64,000 bases of DNA from Trogon surrucura. Lineage: Eukaryota; Chordata; Aves; Trogoniformes; Trogonidae. Location of the stretch: contig CM036618.1 of NCBI GenBank assembly GCA_020746105.1, positions 122,933,280-122,997,279 on the forward strand, read 5' to 3'. The stretch's first letter is position 1. Each line of letters begins with the position of its first letter. Positions 10,055 to 21,941 of the stretch are shown here, piece by piece. The notes under the pieces are model-generated. The model did not search any database. It was not told the DNA's origin and was given only the letters and a program-made list of their open reading frames with translations. The position numbers and the translations under genes were made by a program.

Positions 10055-13000
10055 CTGGAGAAGAGGAAAGAACAGACCAGGCTGTACACAGACATGATCA
10101 GCAATAACCCGTATCCTATCCTAAAGAGATGCTAATTTCGTTACAATTTTTAAATATCTGAACCTTATCTTTCCAGCATATGGTATCTTCAAAAGTTTAT
10201 CAAGGAGCAGAATTAAGCAGCTGTCCTGACATACAGTGAGGTTAACGTCATTGCTAATAACTGCAAAAATAAAGTTGCAGCAGAGTTGTGTTTGTTATAG
10301 GAACAACAGGTTTTTGCAGCTTTTTTAGCTGGAAACTTTATAAAATGAGACATCCCTCCCTAAACTGAAAGATAAGTGGATGCAATCAACACACTCTCTA
10401 ATTTTCTCTCCCACGGCTCACTGCAGAGAGGAGCCTGCACCTTTCTTCTGCAGGTACTAATTTCAGAGCACTGTATTTTTAGAAAAAGAAAAAAAAAAGG
10501 AAAAAAAAAGCCATATGACTGACATATATTAATTAAATCCTGCTGTGATGTTTATTAGTTTGGGAATAATTACTTAATCAAGAAATAGCTGCCAAGCTTT
10601 TGATTCAAACCTGATGAACAAATACGTTCAAAAAGATATTTGAATGCAGCTGAAGTAGGAAAAAAATCCATAAGAATTCACAGGAATCTGAAAGCAGCAG
10701 ATCAGCATAAGAATATTGACCCTGCATTTATTATACTTATGTTCTAAGTCTGAGACCTTTAGTTTCTTCCCTGAATAAACACCATTTCAATCTGCAAATG
10801 TTTATTGGCATAACTGACCCAAACATTTACAAAAAAAACCCTACCTGAAGAAAACAGGATAAACAACTTGGCAGCTCCCTGACAACTTGCGCTGCTTGTG
10901 TCCATTCCTTCCACTATACCTACATAAACACCTCTAGCAAGAAAAAAAATTACACCAAGTGCGTGTCCACTTGCTTTCCTTTAAAGAAGGGGATAAGCTT
11001 TGACTTCTTGACCAGTGCTAGAGCCAAGCGTGAAACATATCATATAGCTCTCTACTGTACTTTTGGAAGAAAAATCCATTTTCCTTTTTCAGTAAAAAAA
11101 TTTTATATTGAAGGTCTCCTGCCCTGGTTGTATTCACAGCGTAAACTGAAGCAATAATCCAATGAAGAAAGCGTCGGCGAGAACAGGTCTAAAACATATT
11201 CTATATTAAAAATAGCCAGTTGCCCACTGACTGAAATAAAAATGTCCTGTACATAATTCATTCAGTTTTAGGTCCGTAATAAACATCACAATGCAGTCTT
11301 ATGTATTATTACTATTACAGATAGAGCCACAAAAGAACTAGTTAAAACTCTGTGCGTGCACACACACATATAATAAACCAAACACATGGCTTAGAAAACA
11401 AGGCAATTTATTTGAGAGACACATTCCTAAGGGATCTGAATCAGTGAATTACATATAAATGAAAGATTTTCTTTTGTGGACAGGTTTTTCTCTGTCTTTT
11501 TGAAAGCACAGTAATAAACTGTGGAAGGGATTCTCGATTCAGCAATTCATTTATGCATCTCTAAAAATGCCAAGACCTTCCAAGGATCGATCTTATGCCA
11601 GTAATATCTGTTAAATCAGCACTGATGTTCTCTGGAATGGCAGGACTTGTCAAGGAAGAAAATGTACCCGAGCATTAAATTAGGGACTTTACAAGTATCT
11701 TGATGCTGACAGAGGGGTTGCTGGTGGTTTAACAAGTGACTTGCCTTTCTCCTAGTGAGGTAACACTCTTCTAACTTTAGGAGGAGTGGGAGATTTTGTG
11801 ATCCTGAGCTTCAACAAAGGTTTTGTCTGTCAGAGTGAGTAGGTGTAATGGGAATGAAGTTAGGAGGAAGGCATGATGTAGTAGAAAAAGTGCTCAAACT
11901 CCCCTGAGAGCAAACCTGAACTCAAATTCGCCACGGCTGGGGACCCTCTTGAGAATATACCATTGGTGCCATCATTTCAAATCCACACCGGGTTTGAACT
12001 AGCGCCTGGCATTTTAGTATAGGTCCACTTTGTGGGGGTTCACCCTCTAGCTCTTTCCGTGAACATTTTTTCCACTGAAGCCAGAGCTTTGCGAGATGGC
12101 AGTCTGCACTTATTAACAAGATGCTGATAATTTTAGCAGTGGTATTTCTGGAGGCTCCCTTCCCTGCTGAGCAAGCTAAGAGGTATCACAGCAGCATGCA
12201 AGGGGTAGAGCACACACTAGACCACACGTGGTCCATCTTCTCTTGAATGTGCCTGGATATCACAGGTAGTTTTAGTTCTGCCTTTTCTACACTTTTGAGG
12301 AATTGAGTTTTGAATAGTTAACAGTTACCTTCTAGGACTATTTCCTGTTTTACTTACTTAAGTGAAGTTAAGTGTCAAATTAAGTACCTAATTTAGTTAT
12401 TCCTAGAGTAAATCATGAACAACAGTAACGTGGATCAAATACCCACACTAAAAGGAGGATTCTTTACACAGTTACCTAATGCATGGTATTTCATTTAGGA
12501 TCAAAGTTTAACAAAGATGAGAAAGTTTCTATTTTTCTCATGTTTAATCTCTTCGGTAGTACAGGACAGGCTAACTGTTTATTTTTGAATGGTCAGTACA
12601 TGCTCAGTCTACCAGCAGCCTGGTCTCCACTGAGATTTTACTTCAAGCTGAAAAATCATTTACTCAAGACAAGTTTTTAAGAGATGTCTAGACTAGTCTT
12701 CACCCAGGTGTCATCTGTTTAGAAATACAAAAATATGTTTACACTGTGTAAAAGTAACCCAGTGCAGGCAGACGTTAAAAAAAAACTGGATAGACACAAA
12801 GCCCAAATAATTGTGCAAAAGATTTTCAGGAGACTAATATAATAAAAAGCCTGCAAAAACCTTTGAAAAGCCAGAAAATTCAGATTCATTATTAGCAATA
12901 TCCTGTTTAATATGTTTAATATTTTCAAAGGGTAACCCTCTTAGCAAGGATTGCACGTGCAGAGGCTCTGATGTACTCCCCTTTACTGCACTATACTTTT

Positions 13001-15658
13001 ACAAAATGCATGCAGGTTTGCATTTTACCCCTCCACACACAAAAAGGACTTGAGGCTAAACTGGGTCAGTGTGTTACTGTGACAAGTAGCTTTTGTGCTG
13101 AAGATGGGCACACACTGCACGCAGAAAAGAGACCAGGAGCACAACAGAAAAATTACATCTTGTTTTTCTTCTCTCTTGGAAGGAAGACAAGCAGAGTAAG
13201 TTGCTTGGCTATTGCCTTTTGCATTATTTTGTGTTGCTAGATGCCACAGCTGAAACTGCTTTTGCATTACGGCAGATGGTTTTGGGTTGGAGCACATCAT
13301 CGCCACCTCACTGAGAAGGAAGCTAGGAGCAAATAGACGAAGACCAAGTTACTATCCACCCCCCCCACATCATCTCTCCTCTGCACCCCAACTTCCCATT
13401 TCTCTCAAACTCTTCTCCTCTTGCAGGTCAGGACCATGACACATGTGACAGACACATAATGATGGCGGCCAAGCAGATGTATGGCTCTGGCTGGATTTTG
13501 CATCCAAACAGCCTCTCAGGACCATCCATCTCTCTCTGATTCTCCGCTTTGAACAGCTGTGGATTCAAGGGTACACCTAAAGCAGGGTATGACAGCTCTC
13601 CAGGCATATACAGTACTTGGTCCCATTTAAAAGTAATCCTTCTGGTCAGACAAATAATAAATGCTAATACATTTTTAAGGTGTAATCTTGCAATTGTGAT
13701 CAACTGCCTGACTGCAGAGACATGATGACATATATAGAAGAGCATTAAGAAGTCTGAAGGAATACAAGAAAATGTGTCTTGGACTCTTAATGGCTTAACA
13801 TCTCAGGCGAAGGAAGAAGGGAGTATGCTGTGAACACAACAGCATACTAGTTTAAAAATACAATGCATGGTTTATTAATTTTCATGTAACCTCTGGTAGC
13901 AAGTGTTACATCTGTCTATTTTAAGAGAATAAAACATAGTTAATCCTGATAGATCTTGTTGAATTTGCAAGCTGAGCTCTCCGCCATCTAGCTGAACCAC
14001 ATTTTTGTGTACAGAATATTTTTAAGGAAATGGCTGTGCCTTACTGGATTGAAAACTGCAAGCAGCTATAGAACAGATTCAGCAGAATCTGCTTTCTGAA
14101 GAGAGCTGAAATCTCAGCCTTTGGTAGTTCGTTTCCTATGGACTTAGACAAATGCAGTCACATTTAAATCAGGTTATTCTTCAAAGGCTGTTATTACCTC
14201 TCATATTATATGTATTGCTAGGAAAAAAAAAATTATCTTTGCACTGCTCTGACTCCTACCTAAGCTACACTTCAGAAAACCTCAGAAAATGTGTAACAAC
14301 ATACCAAACAGCAGCAATAGGAGACCTACATTTTGGTTTTATCACGAAAGGAATTGTGGAAACAAATCTTTTGTCTGAAATAATCAAGGCAAAGAGATAG
14401 AACCATGTGTATGAATCAGGTATGAACATTATCTCTGATAAGCCTTGAGATCTGTCTGCCTGCCTACAACTGGCTCAGTGAAAGCAACGGGCACATCAAA
14501 TATTATTTTTTCATTACTGGAAGGGCCTACCTCGCAACATGGAGTTGTACATTTTATTTTTCTGTATGTGGAGACTGATATAAAAAGCCTCATGAATATA
14601 CAACAGAAAGGTTTACATTCGTGATTTGAAATTGAGGTTGAAGCCCCATGCAGAACCACGCTCATCAAAGAACATCACCTGGCTGCAGATGGGACTACTT
14701 TAAAACCAAAAAAATATCCCTGATTCCCAGCATTGAGCTATTCTCAGCTAGCCTGTGGCACTCAGAAAGAAGGAAAAACGTGTTTTGCATTACCCATTCA
14801 ACATGAATATAAAGCATATGATATGATATCCTACCAGCTAGCTTGCCAGGCATCTGTAAAGACATGCAAATACAACTTGCTGAAGATTTCCTTCTCACCT
14901 GCTGTGACAAAAACAGTTTGATTCTGAAGTTTAAAACATGGTGCTCTTAGGCAGAGTGGACACAAGCAGTTCTTGTATCTTCTGCCTGCAGCACACAGGA
15001 TCAGAACAGAAATAGAGTCTGGCATTCACCTTGCCTCCACTTTACACATGGAAACAGCTCTCACAATGAAGTAAAACAGAGCATTTTTTTATGGTAATAA
15101 GTGATGCTTTATCTTCTCTAGACCAAAACTGTCCAAAAAAGTAAAATTTCATTCTTCTTAATACTTTACAAGATATAAGTTTTGGCAAGAGCTGAGTCTT
15201 GGGAAATAGAAAAAAATTAAATTCTAGTGCTGTACAAACATACTTGGCAGCTTCATCAGGAGTAACTAACAGTGATAAATCTTCATCTGTCCAGAGCTGC
15301 TGTCTATTGCTATGGTCTTCTACGACTTGCTCCTATCACTATTATTCTCAACCCCAAACTCTTCTCAGTTTTAAACAGAGTGACGCAAGTTGGAAAGCAT
15401 CCTGCATTACTTAGGTAGCAATGTAGTGAATAACTGGGATTGAGAGATTAGGTTTTAGATGCACCTCTATAAAAACGACACACGCGTGTTCAGTTGTTAC
15501 GCAGCCTTTCTTGCAAAGTTTGCCTAGATAACGGTACTATATTACCTGAAAAAAAAAAAAAAAAAAGAAATTTGCAAAAAGAAACAAGAAAGAAAGCCTC
15601 TGTAATACACATTCAGGTGAAAAAACCCAAAGTAAAACCCAGCCTTGTTCTCTTCCAG
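10055..15658. other. AT-rich non-coding DNA
   Basis: No gene is recognised. It contains purine A-runs at about 10484-10509, a short CA repeat near 11352-11366, a weakly tRNA-like patch around 11870-12020 that I did not accept as a SINE, and an A18 run at 15549-15566. Confidence 0.4.
15549..15566. repeat. A18 homopolymer run
   Basis: Eighteen consecutive A bases are followed by an A/G-rich stretch to about 15600. No processed pseudogene or SINE body was recognised upstream, so this is treated as a simple repeat rather than a retroposon tail. Confidence 0.9.
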
Positions 15659-15719
15659 AAAATGAAAGACTTTTCCTTATGCCTGCTGCATGTATTTGGA
15701 GGGCTATGGTCAGGTCCAG
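15659..15719 (+). other. Candidate 61-nt exon with start codon
   Basis: The acceptor CCTTGTTCTCTTCCAG ends at 15658, and the donor CCAG|GTAAGG is at 15719/15720. The segment begins AAAATGA and reads MKDFSLCLLHVFGGLWSGP, a short Met-initiated hydrophobic stretch that resembles the start of a signal peptide. The upstream frame is also open, which weakens the case for this ATG as a start. No protein family is identified. Confidence 0.18.
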
Positions 15720-16818
15720 GTAAGGATAAAGCAGCACGATTTCCCTGCTGACCAATTCTCTCCAAACATCCACTTGTCCTTGTTAACGTCTTAAACTCAA
15801 GTGGCTTTTCCTAGAATTAGCTTAAATCCAGTGAAGGTGCCTATAGCCATGGTATACAGGGATCATCCTAGCAACTCATGAACTGGGATGGGTCTGAATG
15901 TGTCCTTAAGTCTCCGTAATGAAGCAGGCAAACCTGCACAGATTATCTCAGGCTTCACCCTCCTGAGTTAAGCATTTTTATGCATGAGCAGGAGTTGAGT
16001 GAGGGCCAAAGGACAAAATCATAATGTGAATTAAACCCTGGAGCTAAAGCCTTGGGAAATACAGAGGAATGAGCCAAATATTCTCCTGGTAAAAGGGAAT
16101 GCACCTGATTTCAGCTTCAAGTTTATATTGCTGAGGGACTTGGTTCCAGTTTTCTAGCTGGCGTACAGACCCATGAATAGCTTTATCTCCTTCCAAAAAC
16201 GTTATTTTAACCTTAGGAAGGATGAGACTCTTACATGAGTAAAGGCTACAGACTTAGATGCCTTGACGTTTCTAGACACATTTCAGACTTCAGAGTAGAC
16301 ACAGGCAAAACCTTATAATGTCTTTTGTGGAGGTTGCCTTTGTCCGGGCTCCGGCAAGCGAAAGCCCCGGGAGTGCTGTGGTGCAGGGACTGCAGCTGAG
16401 GCCATCCCCGCTGTGGCTGCAGAGCCTTACCAGTCAAATCCAGACTTTCCAAGTGTTCACAGCCTCAAAACATCTTCCGATGGTAACACTGTGCAGAGCA
16501 CTCAACGCTTTACTCCTGTTAAAATCTGAAAAAATATGCTGTCCTTCTCAGGAGCAGACAGGGAAGCAAGGATTTGTTAAAATTAGTGTCCCAATAAAGA
16601 AAATTTATTCAAGCTGTAAAAGCTGCAGAATTTTAAATGAAGGCTTGCTCTTCTTCCATAACTTCTCACTCATGTTTAGTGAGTTTCACACGGATTTTGG
16701 TTTAGCTGATAAAGTATACTCGTAAAGTGTTGACACTGGTTGGTCAAATAAAATGGCAGGCAAGTAGTCTGTTGAGGTAAAAATCTCAGTCCTGCTTATG
16801 CCAACAAAATGTTGCTGT

Positions 16819-16826
16819 TGACGTCA
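16819..16826. promoter_or_regulatory. Full cAMP-response-element motif
   Basis: TGACGTCA is the exact palindromic CREB/ATF site and contains a CpG that has survived in a CpG-poor setting. No TATA box or transcript is recognisable nearby, so function is unproven. Confidence 0.3.
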
Positions 16827-19800
16827 GTGAGCCCCAGTTTTCACTTTGATTCCCCACATACACAATTTCTGATTATAAGCAAGAGAAATGTAATGGCAGC
16901 ATATCTTAACATGCAGCATATTTTAAAATATAAGTTTAGTCTGATGGAAAATAAGATTACTGTAATACATAGCCCTTCTGAACAGTAGATTTGTCTTCCA
17001 GAGCAGTACCTAAGATGTCAGTGAACTACATCCTTTAGTGTGTAGCATATCTTATAATTTCAGCAGAAAGAGTCAAAGTTTAAAACATCTAACAATAAAA
17101 GAGAGACGGAGAATGAGCACAAGCTTTCAATGACGAATGCAGGCAACTGATCTTAAAAGATAATTTTGAGCTAGTTTAAATCAGCCTATCTCCATAAATG
17201 TCAGGCAAACCATTGTAATGTGACCAGAAAACCAACCCTAGCATTCCATGTCGTACCAAAAACAGGGGAGACAGAAGAAAATGTAAATTCAGTTTAAATG
17301 TGTGCTCACAGTTAATTATACAGCTGCTACAGTTCGATCTCCATGATCTGGATCAGAGTGAGGAAAGGGCAGTTTTTGTTACCAGGTTACATACAGCAAT
17401 GCATAAGAATTAGTTGCCTGCAGTATTTATAACTTGGGACACTCTGGTGAGTATTTCCAGAGCACATCACATTGACAGTCAAGCAGATGTACCCCTCCTG
17501 CATAACTTACACGGCTTTTTCTCTTTAAATGAGAATCTTGCCACAAAAAAAAAGCTCCAGAGGGTAAATGTCTGGTTTCCTTTTAAATTATTTTAGTAAA
17601 ACAATTTACTCAGACTGTACCTGCTACATTCATAGCAATTGGCTTTCCAATGCAATTTTATTAGTGCTGTTTGGGGAAATTAAACAAATACTTCATGATA
17701 ATCCCAAATAAGAAAGCTCAGTCCGTTAATTTTCTTTTTCTTTCATTTACGGAAAAGCAATAAAATGGCCTTGTTTTCAGTATCATTCTGTAAACAAACA
17801 GATTTCCCTGATTATAACCTGGAAATACAATCTGGTCAGTTCAGTGATGCACATACACTCAAAGGGCAGCTCCTAAAACCTTGAGGGGTCCAAAGAATTT
17901 CATTTCACATGTCACACATACAAGCCGACAGAACTAAGGAGGCTTTAGACAACAATAGAGTAGCATTTTGTCTTCATTTTTGCCTTCTCTTCAACTTCTG
18001 TAAGAAAAGCTGACAGGTATGGGCAGCAATAGCTGCTATTTCAGAACTAGTAGGGTTTATGGATGTGTAATACCGGCAACATCCTTCCTGTCTGCCAAAA
18101 AAAACAAAGGAAAAAAGCAGCAAGGAAGGAATGCAACTGAAATCGTGATATCCCTCCCCAAATCAGAGTGATCTAGAACAAGTTGGGTGACGCCGGCACA
18201 GCTCTCCATCCCTGTTAACCATCAGCATTTCACTCACACAGGACCTCACGGGTTGCTTCCACCCTCTGAACCAGCAGAGACACATTCCCAAATTAATAAC
18301 TCCCTTAAGTGAGACCTCCGTTAGGAAGGTTAGTTAAACAACTTAAAATAACTTTTAATTTAACTTAAACAAACAGAAAGGTGCATGGCCTTTGCTCTTG
18401 GAAATCCAGACTTTTGTCCTCTCTGTTACCACTATTTTCCCTTGAATCTCTGTGGAATTTGCATCAATTATGAAGAAATACAGATAACAGTTCTCTTTTT
18501 TAAAAGTTTTTTAAGGGATGCAAAAATAAAAATTACTGAGCTAAAAATAACACCTTGATATTTTTAACAACCCTTTCTGACAGCAGCACCAATCCAGCTG
18601 TACTACTTCTGCACACAATTTCTCTAGTTTCAAGGAGAAAATGTGAATCTCCTATATTTAGTTGGGAGATGTTATCTTGATTAAATATATAGAAAGAAAG
18701 AAGGAATTTTCCTTACCCAAAAATACAGAAAACAGCGAAGGGCAAATTAGAACTCGTGGGGGCAAAATCGCTTGCAAGCTGTGGAGGGGTTAGTTAAATA
18801 TAAAAGCACGCTTAGACACCAGCACTTGGCCAAGCAGGTGCCTAGCAACAAAATGCTACACGCGCTGTGTTTTTAAATAGGAGAGAAACTCTGCAGTTGT
18901 GTTGTTGGCAAGCAAAACAAGAATTCCTGTTGGAAAACTCATCTTGCTACTGCTCTGTCAAATGCCAGAAGGCCGAGAGATGATCCCATGACATCAAACT
19001 GAATTGCTAATTTCTCCGTTTCCTGCTACATTTTGATAGAGCCTGTACCTTCTCTGTAGTCAGAGACACATCTTCCTTTTCTTTACGGCTTTTGTCCATA
19101 AAAGCAGAAAAACGTTTGAAGGAACTGACACTATAAATTGGCGATGCTCAGCTGGCTGCAACACTTCAAATCTTACTCGTACCATGAAGTGATGAAGATG
19201 GCACTCGAGATACACGCTGCGTTTCAACGCTGCATGGAAAAAAATCCCGTGAAGTGTAAGCCAAGAACATCTCCATGACTCAACGTGTCCCTGGGATAAC
19301 TTCCCATCAGTGCCCACAACTTAGGGGAGAGTAGGAGAGGCTTAATCGGCCCTTTCCTTATTTTTTGACTTGATGTCCTGAAGACAGATGCATGACTGAA
19401 CCTGCAGTTAATCACTGTAATTATGGACACTTTATAGTTCTGTACATTGAATAGGCACTCTGTATGTTGAATTTGCACACCGACAAAATAATGTATAGCT
19501 TCATATATGTGTAATAGCTGGAATTAAGAGCTTACATCTACATACAGCCATTAAAACACAGAGTGATGGAAATAAGAAAAAGAACAAAGGAAATATTCTG
19601 TGGGGAAGGCTATTATGCACTTGTTAGTAATAACTGTCAATTCATATACAGTTGTTACCTTAAGGCAAAAAAAAGTGAGAACTTACCAAATGTAAAAAAC
19701 TGCCATGAAATCTCAACAGAAACAAAGAGTAATGTAAGAAATTCTTGTGATACAGAAGATGGAGTTAAGCTATCGGGGTACATAAACTGCCACAATTTAA

Positions 19801-20835
19801 TAAGTATAAAACAAAAATACAGGTTTGAAATTGTCTAAAAATATAGCAGTGTCAGTCACACTGAAAATGGAAAATAAAAATGGGAAGGAAAAAAAACCCA
19901 CCAGCACGAACCCACCAAGTAAGATATGGGTCCAAACCAACATCTTGCAACTTAAGCTATCCAACAGTAGTGTATAAATACCACCTGTGAAGCCCTTCCT
20001 TTCCCCTTTCATGTTATAAAAGCATATTTTATCAATTTCTCATATGACTTAGGTAATATTTTGCCTAACATAACTGTTAAGACTGTTGGGTTTTCTCACA
20101 GATGGTTTATCTAATGCCATCAATTCTACTGTCAGAGGGGGAGATCTAGAGAAGTCACTCAGCAAGTGGAGTGGTTTTACCTCCAACCTGTTCAACTTTC
20201 CTGTAAAAGCTGTATTCGAACAGCAATGGAAGGGCAGTCTTCATCTGGGCCACAACATTCTCTGAATCCCATTCTGAAACCCCTGTTCTTGTGGCAGAGG
20301 ACGCAGAGAAGCCACACACACATTACACCATAGATACCCGCAGCAGCCTAAGGAGGAAGCACATCAAGCGTGGCTTTACAAGCAGCCCAGGTCACCTTTA
20401 AAGCTGCAAAGCAGTCACTAAGTTTACAGGGAACCAGTGTGAAAATTCAGCTATGGAGATGAAAAATGGAGTGGGTCATTTTCTAAAAGAATAAGTCCTG
20501 GTTATGTCAGCTTGACACTCACAAGGGCAGTTTTTTAGTGCACAAATTTACATACTGAAGTGATACAAAAATGTACTTTTTCTGCATAAAAAGAAAACTT
20601 TATCCAAAATTATTACTGCTATGGCAGTTCTAACTCCATTTAACACCTTTCTGATAGAGGTTTCAAGCTTCACAACTACTTTACCAATTAATTTTGCGTG
20701 TGCACTGAAGATGTTTAACCGCCCGCTTACACATAGACAGGTACACAGACATTCACACTTGGTGCTTGCTCACAGCATGACATTCTGTCTATGGAACATT
20801 CTATTTCTCCTGGATAATGTTATTACGTATTTTAT

Positions 20836-20843
20836 TGACGTCA
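20836..20843. promoter_or_regulatory. Full cAMP-response-element motif, second copy
   Basis: TGACGTCA sits inside a 10-base palindrome TTGACGTCAA. About one such 8-mer is expected by chance in a window of this size, and fewer where CpG is depleted. Alone it proves nothing. Confidence 0.3.
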
Positions 20844-21146
20844 ACAACCTTGTTTTTCAAGGACAGTAATATCTTCGGGCTATTTTTACCTACTAGCATG
20901 AGTTTGCAAATATTAATTAAGGTCTATGATCCTTTAGCATAATAGTTACCAGAACATACAGAAAGGAACGTCACAACTTCTCCTGTAAATAATGTCAGGC
21001 CAAGAACAAACATGAATTCAAGCTAGTATTTCAGCTCCTCTTACCACGGTATTTTCCTCCTCAAATTAGTATAAGAAGGTGTTACAAAATAATACAGGAA
21101 AATATGAAGTTGTCCTGCTGTTTCCAGATAATCCATGTCAAAAAAC

Positions 21147-21170
21147 AAAAAAAAAAAAGAAAGAAAGAAA
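21147..21170. repeat. A-run with GAAA microsatellite
   Basis: Twelve A bases (21147-21158) are followed by three GAAA units. No retroposon body was recognised beside it. Confidence 0.85.
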
Positions 21171-21924
21171 CAAACATTTATTTATTTGCTTATTCTGCTA
21201 TGGGCCATTCTAAATATCTAAGACTTCTCCAAAACAGCTCATTTCACTCTCACATCCCTTTACCACTTCACTCATCTCTTTTCCCGTTGCTTCTGGACCA
21301 TGCCTACATGTTCTACCGATCCTGCTCTTACAAGGTATCTAGGTAGATCACCTCCTACCTCCAAGCTCACAGAATCATTTTTTCTCTCCTCTTTTTGGAT
21401 ACCTGCCAGCAAACTTCCTTTTCTCCTTGGTTTCTTTTCCTTCTTGCCATTCTTCAGGCAATGAAACCCATCAGAGGCTACAGAAACCTTTTGCAGCAAA
21501 GGAAGCTGAAGCTGTATCAGACACAGCACCTTTGGTGGCTGGAGATGCTGATGAGGAACCGAGTTATTCATTCAGGACCTACAAGCAAGACATAACCCAT
21601 GTCTTCCTCCTTCCCTAGTGCCTTGCTTAAACTACCAGGTTATTTTCCCTCCAGGCTGCCAGCAGAACTTGTCTATATAAAATGATGCATTTATCATAAC
21701 CTCTGAAACCCAAGAGCAACCAGTAACTTTTTAATGAGAATGTAAACAAGAACAGCCATACCCCATCGTATCATAGATGAAGAACCCTTTTATACAGTGA
21801 TAATTGGAGTTTTTCTTGTCAATGCAGTCATTTGTTCAATTTAATGTTTGCCCAATAAGCTTAATGCATTTATAATTGACTACTTGACTGCTTGGCTATG
21901 AAAAAAGGATTAGGCCTGATGTAA

Positions 21925-21941
21925 AAGGTCACATTGACCTT
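21925..21941. promoter_or_regulatory. Perfect palindromic oestrogen-response-element-type site
   Basis: AAGGTCACATTGACCTT consists of two 7-base arms in exact inverted order around a CAT spacer. It contains the full consensus AGGTCAnnnTGACCT bound by oestrogen-receptor dimers; half-sites of this type are shared by other nuclear receptors. It lies in a smooth, repeat-free stretch (about 21740-21990) that has the look of a conserved non-coding element. The motif is certain; occupancy and target gene are unknown. Confidence 0.5.

Larger units (their letters stand above)
15720..21924. other. AT-rich non-coding DNA with two CRE sites
   Basis: No gene is recognised. There is a small CpG-rich patch at about 16340-16440 inside a 135-codon frame (16318-16725, +) without motifs. 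Two full TGACGTCA sites are listed separately. An A12 run followed by GAAA repeats is at 21147-21170. Confidence 0.4.

Noticed and set aside
11870..12020. Possible MIR/CORE-type SINE remnant
   Set aside because: Only scattered short matches (AGTAG..GAGAGC and a GGGTTTGAACT box). No continuous alignment could be supported by eye.
15549..15566. Poly-A tail of a processed pseudogene
   Set aside because: No gene-like sequence precedes the run, no target-site duplication is visible, and processed pseudogenes are rare in birds.
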